6,338 nucleotides of DNA. Origin: Phycisphaerae bacterium (GTDB lineage Bacteria > Planctomycetota > Phycisphaerae > UBA1845). Positions 1-5,996 of this stretch are shown here, piece by piece; positions within the stretch are counted from its first letter, which is position 1; each line of letters begins with the position of its first letter. Made by a program: the position numbers and the translations under genes. The DNA lies in assembly GCA_021604825.1 (NCBI GenBank), contig BQJS01000238.1, positions 1 to 6,338 of the forward strand, given 5' to 3'. The notes under the pieces were generated by a model. That model did not search any database, was not told the DNA's origin, and saw only the letters and a program-made list of their open reading frames with translations.

Positions 1-186
1 GGCAAAAAGTCGGGCAAGGACGCAGAAAAAGGCAAACAAACCTACCCCGCCAGCGTAGGAATTGAACGGAGTCGGGAGTTGGCCCGGGAGGCAGTTGCGA
101 CGGCGATCGAATCGATCCGGGGTATTCCAGGCGATACCGCCGGGCTGGAGGCGCTGGCTGAGTTTGCTTATCAGCGCGATCGTTGA
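1..186 (+). CDS. ispA: Polyprenyl (farnesyl-type) diphosphate synthase, C-terminal fragment
   Basis: This is the last 61 codons of a gene that begins before the window, open from base 1 to a TGA at 184-186. Trans-isoprenyl diphosphate synthases condense isopentenyl diphosphate with an allylic diphosphate in the cytoplasm. The fragment carries the family's C-terminal signature: GKD (residues 5-7), KGK (10-12) and TYP (14-16), then the SR-LA helix and a closing LEALAEFAYQRDR helix that parallels the end of E. coli IspA. The two Asp-rich catalytic motifs lie outside the window, so chain length (C15 or C20) cannot be judged. The next gene is dxs, and ispA-dxs adjacency is common in bacteria, which supports an isoprenoid role. 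The family call is strong; the exact product specificity is inferred. Confidence 0.88.
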   Translation, partial: GKKSGKDAEKGKQTYPASVGIERSRELAREAVATAIESIRGIPGDTAGLEALAEFAYQRDR

Positions 187-192
187 ATGAAG

Positions 193-211
193 CACTGCTC
201 GCAGAGCAGTG
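193..211. repeat. Short hairpin after ispA (8-bp stem, 3-base loop)
   Basis: CACTGCTC (193-200) and GAGCAGTG (204-211) are perfect reverse complements around the loop GCA, starting 6 bases after the ispA stop. No T-run follows (the next bases are GCACTTCTG), so it is a poor intrinsic terminator. It may stabilise the ispA mRNA end or be a single REP-like palindrome, since its short stem and 3-base loop resemble the element 28 bases downstream. Confidence 0.55.
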
Positions 212-238
212 GCACTTCTGATCGCATTCGTGAGATCG

Positions 239-305
239 GTAGGGTCCGCTGTGCGGACCGGCCGTTTCGGTTTGGGCACGAATTGGTCCGCACAGCGGAC
301 CCTAC
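239..305. repeat. REPIN-like element: two inverted GTAG-headed palindromes
   Basis: Bases 239-259 and 285-305 are perfect 21-base reverse complements separated by 25 bases. Each arm is itself a hairpin: a 7-bp stem GGTCCGC/GCGGACC around TGT (ACA in the other arm), with GTAG at the outer 5' end on the strand read inward. A GTAG tetranucleotide followed by a palindrome is the known layout of REP sequences mobilised by RAYT (REP-associated tyrosine transposase) proteins, and two in inverted orientation form a REPIN. No RAYT gene is in the window. The element could fold as two small hairpins or one 21-bp stem, and may affect read-through from ispA into dxs. The structure is seen directly; the REPIN identity is inferred. 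Confidence 0.75.
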
Positions 306-369
306 ACAGGCGATGGCACTTCGGGGTTCATTGTTTTCAGAAGTTTTGGCATGAATAGTTTTTGGTCCC

Positions 370-378
370 TGCTACAAT
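370..378 (+). promoter_or_regulatory. Candidate extended -10 promoter of dxs
   Basis: TG-C-TACAAT is an extended -10 element (TG, one base, then a 5/6 match to TATAAT). No good -35 box lies at the usual 16-18 base distance; TTGGCA at 346-351 is 21 bases away, which is too far. An extended -10 can work with a weak -35. Transcription would begin near 385, giving a leader of about 65 bases before the dxs ATG. This would give dxs a promoter separate from ispA, downstream of the REPIN-like element. Confidence 0.42.
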
Positions 379-437
379 CCCACGCCTGTTATTTGTGAGC
401 GACGTACCCGAATCAACCAAATCCAAACGGTGTCCTT

Positions 438-443
438 AGAGGA
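438..443 (+). promoter_or_regulatory. Shine-Dalgarno of dxs
   Basis: AGAGGA ends 7 bases before the ATG at 451. It decides the start. The in-frame GTG at 430 would place this site inside the coding sequence and has no comparable site of its own upstream. Confidence 0.7.
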
Positions 444-450
444 CTTTTGC

Positions 451-2412
451 ATGAGCCTGCTTTCCAACATCCATTCGCCTGCCGACGTTCGCAATCTTGA
501 GGCGAAGGACCTGCCCGTATTGGCTGAAGAAATCCGAGAACGCATCGTCAACGTCGTCAGCAATGGCGGCGGACACTTGGCCAGCAACCTCGGCGTGACT
601 GAACTGACCATCGCCCTGCACCGCGTCTTTGATTTTTCAAACGACCGACTGCTGTGGGACGTGGGTCATCAATGCTATCCGCACAAGCTGCTGACCGGTC
701 GGCAGGATCGGTTTGATACGATTCGAAAGGACGGCGGGCTGAGCGGCTTCCCGAGTATTTCGGAGAGCGAGTACGATCTCTTCAACGTCGGTCATGCCGG
801 CACCGCAATCGCAACGGCAGTCGGGATGGCCCGCGGCGACAGCATGCAGAACAAAGACACCCGCGTCGTCGCGTTGGTGGGTGATGCGAGCATCGTCAAC
901 GGCGTAGCCTTCGAAGGACTCAACCAAGCCGGTACGCTCAAGCGTCAGTTCCTAACGATCCTCAACGACAACAGTTGGGGCATCTCGCCGACGCAAGGCG
1001 GATTTGCCGAACACCTCGCCCGCTTCCGCAGCAGCCAGCGTTACGACGATCTCAAACATCGGGCCAAAACGTTGCTGCCGAATATTCCGCTCGTCGGTAA
1101 GGCGCTCTTTGAAGCCATCGATCATTTGAAAGAAGGCATCAAAGCCACGATGGCCCCCGATCAAATTTTCGAGCAACTCGGATTCCAATACATCGGACCG
1201 GTGGACGGCCACGACATTGAACATCTCGAAGAACTGCTCGCGCTGCTCAAAGATGTCACGCACCCGGTTCTGCTGCACGTTCACACGGAAAAGGGCAAGG
1301 GTTGCCAATGGGCGGCTGAAGATCCCGGCAAGTTTCATAGCCCAGCCGCATTCGACGTGCGGGCTGGCAAAGTGGTGATCAAGAAGAGCGGTCAAAAAAG
1401 CTGGACCAAGGCCTTCGCCGAATCGCTGATTGAACTCGCCAATGAAAACGAAAAAGTCGTCGGGCTGACGGCTGCGATGCCGGCTGGCACGGGCATGAAT
1501 GAATTTCAAAACGCCCACCCGAATCGCTACTTCGACTGCGGCATTGCCGAAAGCTGCACGGTGGACATCGCAGCCGGGATGGCCAAGTCGGGCATGCGTC
1601 CGTTCGTGGCGATTTATTCGACGTTTTTGCAGCGGGCGTTCGATCAGGTGTTCCAGGAAGTTGCATTGCAAGACCTGCCGGTGGTGTTCTGTCTTGATCG
1701 GGCTGGACTGGTCGGCGGCGATGGTGCGGTGCATCACGGTTTCCTCGACATCGCTTATCTTCGCGGTTTCCCGGGCATGACCTTGATGGCTCCGATCGAC
1801 GAAGCCGAACTCAAAGCTGCGATGAATCTCGCGCTGACGCACGATGGCGCATGTGCCCTTCGCTACCCACGTGACAACGTGCCTGCAGAAAGCATCGCCA
1901 ACTGCCCACCGTTTGAGTTGGGTCTATCGCGAAGATTGCGCAGTGGATCGGATGCCACGATTCTGTCGTATGGTACCGTCACCAACGAGGCGCTCGCAGC
2001 GGCTGACCTGCTTGAAGAAAACGATATCCGCGTGTCCGTGGTCAACGCCCGTTTCGCCAAGCCGATCGATCGCCGCATGGTGCGCGAAGCGTTGGAAGGC
2101 AACCGCCCGGTCGTCACCGTTGAAGATCACGCGCTGCAAGGCGGTTTCGGTTCGATCGTGCTGGAGACGGCTCAGGACATGGGCATCGATACATCGAACG
2201 TCGCCCGATTGGGCTTGCCGGACCGATTCATCGAACACGGCTCGCGGCCCAGCCAACTTTCAGAAGCGGGCATCGACGCAACCGGTATCGCCTCGACTGT
2301 CATGGCGATGATTGAAGGCAAGTCAGCCCCCGGCACCGATCGACATCCTGACGCGATGCCCAGTGCGCAAAAGCATGAAGTCGATGGACCGCAAATCCTC
2401 TCGACCGACTGA
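451..2412 (+). CDS. dxs: 1-deoxy-D-xylulose-5-phosphate synthase
   Basis: This 653-residue cytoplasmic enzyme condenses pyruvate and glyceraldehyde 3-phosphate to DXP, releasing CO2, as the first step of the MEP isoprenoid pathway. It needs thiamine diphosphate and Mg2+. Family landmarks are all in order: GGH (H42), WDVGHQ-YPHK near 69-79, the Mg/ThDP segment D145 to N174 with E. coli-like spacing, GPVDGHD (249-255), H296, catalytic Glu E367, AIYSTFLQRA (387-396), R417, D424 and H428 in the G-DG-VH loop, and RYPR (471-474). Length is slightly above usual because of a hydrophilic tail of about 30 residues after 622. Unusual points: the GDG cofactor motif reads GDA (144-146), the near-universal AEQHAV reads AESCTV (366-371), and NDN-MSIS reads NDNSWGIS. 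All residues expected to act directly in catalysis remain, so I expect an active enzyme. The start was set by the AGAGGA site; GTG at 430 would add 7 residues. Confidence 0.95.
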   Translation: MSLLSNIHSPADVRNLEAKDLPVLAEEIRERIVNVVSNGGGHLASNLGVTELTIALHRVFDFSNDRLLWDVGHQCYPHKLLTGRQDRFDTIRKDGGLSGFPSISESEYDLFNVGHAGTAIATAVGMARGDSMQNKDTRVVALVGDASIVNGVAFEGLNQAGTLKRQFLTILNDNSWGISPTQGGFAEHLARFRSSQRYDDLKHRAKTLLPNIPLVGKALFEAIDHLKEGIKATMAPDQIFEQLGFQYIGPVDGHDIEHLEELLALLKDVTHPVLLHVHTEKGKGCQWAAEDPGKFHSPAAFDVRAGKVVIKKSGQKSWTKAFAESLIELANENEKVVGLTAAMPAGTGMNEFQNAHPNRYFDCGIAESCTVDIAAGMAKSGMRPFVAIYSTFLQRAFDQVFQEVALQDLPVVFCLDRAGLVGGDGAVHHGFLDIAYLRGFPGMTLMAPIDEAELKAAMNLALTHDGACALRYPRDNVPAESIANCPPFELGLSRRLRSGSDATILSYGTVTNEALAAADLLEENDIRVSVVNARFAKPIDRRMVREALEGNRPVVTVEDHALQGGFGSIVLETAQDMGIDTSNVARLGLPDRFIEHGSRPSQLSEAGIDATGIASTVMAMIEGKSAPGTDRHPDAMPSAQKHEVDGPQILSTD

Positions 2413-2476
2413 CGCACCATCCGCCCGCAGACCATCATTGCAGAACCAGACCAGCCCCGATAAGGTTTCCCTGGAC

Positions 2477-2498
2477 TCGGCGCCGAACTGGGCGCCGA
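2477..2498. repeat. GC-rich hairpin between dxs and nadK
   Basis: TCGGCGCC (2477-2484) and GGCGCCGA (2491-2498) form a perfect 8-bp stem with the 6-base loop GAACTG. Only CACTTTGATT follows, so the T-tract is too weak for a convincing terminator. It lies 27 bases before the nadK ATG and could limit read-through, protect the dxs mRNA end, or affect nadK translation. Confidence 0.5.
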
Positions 2499-2525
2499 CA
2501 CTTTGATTCCGTGGCGATCGAATCC

Positions 2526-3368
2526 ATGTCATCACCCGTTCAAAACCGCAGGGTCTTCGTCCTCGGTAATCCCGACAAAGACGAGGTGCCATCTGCAATG
2601 AAGCAGGTGGCGAAGTTGGTGTCACAACGGGCGACGCTTGCGGGCACCGGTTTTGATTTTTCGGGTGAGGCTACCAGCGCCGACGTCGTCATCGTCTTGG
2701 GTGGCGATGGCACGCTGATTTCGGTGGCACGCTCCATGGGCGAAAATCAGATCCCGCTGATCGGCGTCAACTTTGGAAAGCTCGGTTTTCTCACTCCGTT
2801 TTCGCTCGACGAGTTGGTGGAACACTTCGACGAAGTCATCGCCGCCGACGCACCGACAACCCAACGCACGATGCTCGTCGCCAGGGTCGAACGGGCCAAG
2901 GACAATTCCGAGTTTGAAAGCCTTTGCTTTAACGACTGCGTGATCCAAGCCGGTCCGCCGTTTCGAATGATATCGATGGCGGTCAAGCTGGACGGACGGC
3001 GGTTGACGCAACTGGATGGTGACGGATTGATCGTCTGCACACCAACGGGATCGACGGCGCACAACATGTCGGCGGGCGGCCCCATCCTGATGGCCGAAGT
3101 GGATGGTATGGTTTTGACGCCGCTCAATCCGCATTCGCTCACCCATCGCCCGATCGTGATCAATGCGGAAGGCAAACTCGCCGTCGAGATTACGCAGTCC
3201 AATCCTGGCACAACGGCAATCGTCGACGGGCAAGTGCAATGCCCACTCAGGAAAGGCGATCGTGTGCACATCCGGACGGCTGATTTACGCGCGTCCATCG
3301 TATTAAATCCGTGCAACGCAAAGTGGCAGAGTCTAGTCAGCAAACTGCACTGGGGCGTCACAGACTAG
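2526..3368 (+). CDS. nadK: NAD kinase
   Basis: This 280-residue protein phosphorylates NAD to NADP (ATP or polyphosphate as donor) in the cytoplasm. It shows the NAD kinase fold motifs in order: a first strand RRVFVLGNPDK (8-18), GGDGT (59-63) with the catalytic/phosphate-binding Asp D61, GVNFGKLGFLT (80-90), the N-D motif (N136, D137), GDG (165-167), TPTGSTAHN-SAGGPI (172-187), PLNPHSLTHRPIVI (199-212) and DGQ (234-236). The usual Tyr in PTGSTAYN is His (H179) here. Length is typical. No start has a clear Shine-Dalgarno. I chose the ATG at 2526, and an in-frame GTG at 2511 would add five residues. It follows dxs by 113 bases with no obvious promoter, so co-transcription with dxs is likely, tempered by the hairpin at 2477-2498. 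Its product supplies the NADP(H) used by the next MEP-pathway reductase. Confidence 0.94.
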   Translation: MSSPVQNRRVFVLGNPDKDEVPSAMKQVAKLVSQRATLAGTGFDFSGEATSADVVIVLGGDGTLISVARSMGENQIPLIGVNFGKLGFLTPFSLDELVEHFDEVIAADAPTTQRTMLVARVERAKDNSEFESLCFNDCVIQAGPPFRMISMAVKLDGRRLTQLDGDGLIVCTPTGSTAHNMSAGGPILMAEVDGMVLTPLNPHSLTHRPIVINAEGKLAVEITQSNPGTTAIVDGQVQCPLRKGDRVHIRTADLRASIVLNPCNAKWQSLVSKLHWGVTD

Positions 3369-3751
3369 CAAGCCCAATCGTCTCGGCGACATGCTGCATA
3401 TTCGACCGCCCATTGATAACCTCATGCTTGCCAAAACTTTACCCGATGACGCGCATGCGTTGTAAGGAAGTGTCTTGGGACTTGGGTGTGGTGGACCTTC
3501 GGACGCGTTTCTGTACAATGCGATTCTGAAGTGTCAAATGGTACAGTCGTCGAAAGCGCCGACTCTTGGCCAATTCGATCTTGCGGTGGATCGAGAGCGT
3601 TTCACGCGATCGAAAACAATGCTGCCCCGCGTGGTACCAATCCGAACCAAGACTGGTTTCAGACCTTGTTCACGAGGCGGGATCACTCAAGTTTCTTCGC
3701 TATCGTTTGCGATGAATTTGAAACCGCCGCATCCGTTTTTGAGTGCTGCAA
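3369..3751. other. Long non-coding interval and probable pdhA leader
   Basis: No convincing gene lies in these 383 bases. Small open frames exist (for example 3538-3771), but they encode nothing I recognise, are rich in Ser/Pro/Arg as chance frames often are, and run into the pdhA start. The interval contains a candidate promoter (3492-3519), the palindromes CGCATGCG (near 3453-3460) and TTGGCCAA (3566-3573), and an imperfect stem at 3589-3611 (GATC and GCGT pairing with ACGC and GATC, with a 4-base bulge). No terminator with a T-run follows nadK. The interval most likely separates the dxs-nadK and pdh transcription units. Confidence 0.5.
3492..3519 (+). promoter_or_regulatory. Possible promoter of the pdh genes
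   Basis: TGGACC (3492-3497, 4/6 match to TTGACA), a 16-base spacer and TACAAT (3514-3519, 5/6 match to TATAAT). The -10 hexamer is identical to that proposed for dxs. Transcription would start near 3526 and leave a leader of about 225 bases before pdhA. The call rests on motif match only. Confidence 0.3.
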
Positions 3752-4846
3752 GTGCCCAAGAAAACAATTGACATCGAACCCAACCTCACGCACTTAACCA
3801 TCCTCAACGAGCGCGGTGAAGTTGACGAAAGCCTAGCTCCCAAACTCGATGGCGACACCCTCGTTACCATGTTTCGCAACATGTTAGCCACCCGCCGTCT
3901 CGACGAGCGCATGATCAACATGCAGCGGCAGGGGCGTATCGGCACCTATGGACCTTCGCGCGGACAGGAAGCATCGCAAGTTGGTACGGCGATGGCCCTG
4001 CGCCCGGACGACTGGACGGCGCAGGCGTTTCGCGAGATGGGCATGACACTGACCCGCGGTTGGCTGATGGACCTGACGCTCTTTTTCTGGGGCGGGTACG
4101 AAGAGGGCAATGCCGTCGCGGAAGGTCACAACGACCTGCCCATCGCAGTCCCGGTCGCGAGCCAAACGCTTCACGGCGTGGGTATCGCCTGGGGCATGAA
4201 GATTAAAAAGAAGGACTCCGTGTGCATCACCTACCTCGGAGATGGCGGAACCAGCGAGGGCGATTTCCACGAAGCGATGAACTTCGCCGGGGTGTATGAC
4301 CTACCGCTGATTTTCATCGTACAGAATAACCAGTTCGCCATCAGCCATCCGCGGCGCAAGCAAACCAAGTCGCGAACGATTGCCCAGAAGGCATTGGCGT
4401 ATGGGTTTGAAGGTGTGCAAGTCGATGGCAATGATGTGTTGGCTGTCTATTCCGCAACGTGCGACGCGGTGGCCAAAGCCCGCAAGGGTGGCGGGCCTAC
4501 GCTGATCGAATGCGTGACGTACCGATTGAGCATGCACACGACGGCTGATGACCCGACGCGCTATCGCGAAGACAAAGAAGTCAAAGAATGGGAAAAACGC
4601 GACCCGCTCATTCGGTTCGCCAAGTACCTGCGCAACAAGGGCGTACTCGACGACGAATCGATCGAAGGCATTGAAACTGATATCAAAGATGAAATCGCAG
4701 CGGCGATCAAACGCTACGAAGAATACGAAGGTCTCGATTCGCTCGATTCATTCAAATACATCCTCGCCGATTTGCCCGCCGACCTCCGAGTTCAACAGGA
4801 GGAATTCATCACGGCGCTGCGAGTCGAAGGGAAGATCAAACAATAG
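3752..4846 (+). CDS. pdhA: Pyruvate dehydrogenase E1 component, alpha subunit
   Basis: This 364-residue E1-alpha pairs with the next gene's product as an alpha2-beta2 thiamine diphosphate enzyme that decarboxylates pyruvate and acetylates the E2 lipoyl group. The N-terminus (LTILNERGEV, 15-24) parallels Gram-positive PdhA. Then come RQGRIGTYGPSRGQEAS (59-75), the ThDP/Mg motif starting GDGGTSEGDFHEAMN (163-177) and ending at N192-N193, and the flexible active-site loop MHTTADDPTRYR (261-272). The residue before Arg in the usual YR pair that contacts the cofactor is Phe (F93-R94). A branched-chain 2-oxoacid E1 is the main alternative, but overall resemblance and the E1-alpha/E1-beta/E2 order favour pyruvate. 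The start is non-ATG: TGA at 3740-3742 blocks extension, leaving GTG at 3743 or 3752. I chose 3752 (weak GAG 8 bases upstream); 3743 would add three residues. Confidence 0.92.
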   Translation: MPKKTIDIEPNLTHLTILNERGEVDESLAPKLDGDTLVTMFRNMLATRRLDERMINMQRQGRIGTYGPSRGQEASQVGTAMALRPDDWTAQAFREMGMTLTRGWLMDLTLFFWGGYEEGNAVAEGHNDLPIAVPVASQTLHGVGIAWGMKIKKKDSVCITYLGDGGTSEGDFHEAMNFAGVYDLPLIFIVQNNQFAISHPRRKQTKSRTIAQKALAYGFEGVQVDGNDVLAVYSATCDAVAKARKGGGPTLIECVTYRLSMHTTADDPTRYREDKEVKEWEKRDPLIRFAKYLRNKGVLDDESIEGIETDIKDEIAAAIKRYEEYEGLDSLDSFKYILADLPADLRVQQEEFITALRVEGKIKQ

Positions 4847-4897
4847 GCTTTCGATGCCCGGTCCGTTGAGTTGGCACGAACTGCTCATATGGCATTT

Positions 4898-4902
4898 GGA
4901 GA
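4898..4902 (+). promoter_or_regulatory. Shine-Dalgarno of pdhB
   Basis: GGAGA lies 10 bases before the ATG at 4913, at the long end of normal spacing. It supports that start. The 66-base gap after pdhA contains no clear terminator or promoter. Confidence 0.55.
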
Positions 4903-4912
4903 ATGACGTCTT

Positions 4913-5893
4913 ATGGCATCCTTGAACATGGTGAAAGCATTGAATCTCGCGCTGGCAGAATTGATGCGGGAAGATGAAAATGTGACCCTGCTTGGGGAAG
5001 ACATTGGACTCGACGGCGGTGTTTTTCGCATCACCGAAGGGCTGCTGGATGAGTTCGGCTCCGACCGCGTCATCGATACGCCCGTCGCAGAAGCCGGAAT
5101 CATCGGCGCCGCCATCGGGATGTCCATCTACGGATTGCGCCCCGTTTGCGAGATGCAATTTTCCGGGTTCGCTTACCAGGGCTTCCATCAAGTCGAAGGT
5201 CATCTGAGTCGATACCGGGCGCGCACCCGCGGACGCTTCACCACGCCCATGGTCATCCGCATGCCCTATGGCGGCGGCATTCGCGCCATCGAGCACCACA
5301 GCGAATCGCGCGAAGCGCTTTACGCACACACGCCCGGCTTACAGGTGGTGGTGCCATCCACACCGCGGAATGCCCGATCGCTCTTGCGGGCGTCGATGCT
5401 CAGCCCGGACCCTGTCATCTTCTACGAACCCAAAGCCCTCTACCGCGCCTTCCGCGAAGAAGTACCCGACGAGCCGGAAGTCCATCCGTTGGGTCAAGCC
5501 GACGTGGTTTGCGAAGGCAACGACATCACCCTGATTGGATACGGTGCGATGGTCCGCGTCCTCACCGAGGCGGCCGAGGATCTTCGCGATCAGGATGGCG
5601 TCAACGCGGAAGTCATCGACCTCATCAGCCTGGCTCCCATGGACACCGAAACGCTCGTCAACTCGGTGGCAAAGTCGGGTCGGGCGATCGTCGTTCACGA
5701 AGGCCCGCGGCGCTGCGGAATCGGTGCTGAGGTGGCTGCCCGCCTTGCCGAAAGCGCTCTCGACCACCTCGAGGCACCGGTTAGACGGATTACGGGTTAT
5801 GACGTACAATTCCCCTACTTCGCGCGGGAACGGGCATTCATGCCCAACAGCGACCGAGTCGTTCAAGCAGCACGCGAACTTCTCGAATATTAA
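4913..5893 (+). CDS. pdhB: Pyruvate dehydrogenase E1 component, beta subunit
   Basis: This 326-residue E1-beta completes the ThDP active site with E1-alpha and docks the tetramer onto E2. It aligns by eye along its whole length with Gram-positive PdhB: TLLGEDIGLDGGVFRITEGL near 25-44, the catalytic Glu E60 in TPVAEAGI (it activates the aminopyrimidine ring of ThDP), MQFSGFAYQGFHQVEGHLSR (81-100), the PYGGG and EHHSES stretch (118-132) with conserved His, PSTP (148-151), DPVIFYEPKALYR (166-178), and a C-terminal transketolase-like domain starting near ITLIGYGAMV (205-214). It ends in ARELLEY, matching family length, with no frameshift or truncation. It lies 66 bases after pdhA and 103 before pdhC and is probably co-transcribed with both. 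As for pdhA, 2-oxoacid specificity is inferred. Confidence 0.95.
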   Translation: MASLNMVKALNLALAELMREDENVTLLGEDIGLDGGVFRITEGLLDEFGSDRVIDTPVAEAGIIGAAIGMSIYGLRPVCEMQFSGFAYQGFHQVEGHLSRYRARTRGRFTTPMVIRMPYGGGIRAIEHHSESREALYAHTPGLQVVVPSTPRNARSLLRASMLSPDPVIFYEPKALYRAFREEVPDEPEVHPLGQADVVCEGNDITLIGYGAMVRVLTEAAEDLRDQDGVNAEVIDLISLAPMDTETLVNSVAKSGRAIVVHEGPRRCGIGAEVAARLAESALDHLEAPVRRITGYDVQFPYFARERAFMPNSDRVVQAARELLEY

Positions 5894-5982
5894 TCGCTCC
5901 GTTCGAGATTTATTTCACTTGGTTTAATCACGCGGGACCGGATGACAATTCCGATCCTGAGATCTACGTCTGCTATCGGTGT

Positions 5983-5987
5983 GGAGA
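5983..5987 (+). promoter_or_regulatory. Shine-Dalgarno of pdhC
   Basis: GGAGA lies 9 bases before the ATG at 5997, a good spacing that fixes the E2 start. The rest of the 103-base pdhB-pdhC gap shows no convincing terminator. Confidence 0.6.
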
Positions 5988-5996
5988 CGATTTGAC

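Noticed and set aside
193..211. Intrinsic terminator for ispA
   Set aside because: The stem is good but no T-run follows, so it is listed as a hairpin/repeat instead.
239..305. CRISPR repeats or insertion-sequence ends
   Set aside because: The arms are inverted rather than direct, there are only two, the interior is 25 bases with no coding capacity, and no flanking target duplication is evident.
430..450. GTG at 430 as the dxs start
   Set aside because: The AGAGGA site at 438-443 sits at ideal spacing to the ATG at 451, and the extra residues do not resemble Dxs N-termini.
952..1842. 296-codon open frame on the - strand inside dxs
   Set aside because: It lies fully opposite an unmistakable dxs gene, matches no family I recognise, and long antisense frames are expected from the codon bias of a GC-rich gene.
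2622..3269. 215-codon open frame on the - strand inside nadK
   Set aside because: It is a shadow of nadK. The composition is Arg/His-rich with no recognisable motif.
3391..3465. 24-codon frame just after nadK starting with ATG
   Set aside because: It has no Shine-Dalgarno and no recognisable sequence, and is short enough to arise by chance.
3538..3771. 77-codon + strand frame in the pdhA leader (its longest version starts at 3475)
   Set aside because: It has no clear ribosome binding site, no recognisable domain, Ser/Pro/Arg-rich composition typical of chance frames, and overlaps the pdhA start out of frame.
5919..5949. Possible promoter before pdhC (TTGGTT, GACAAT)
   Set aside because: The spacer is 19 bases and both hexamers are weak. 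pdhC is more simply read as part of the pdh operon.
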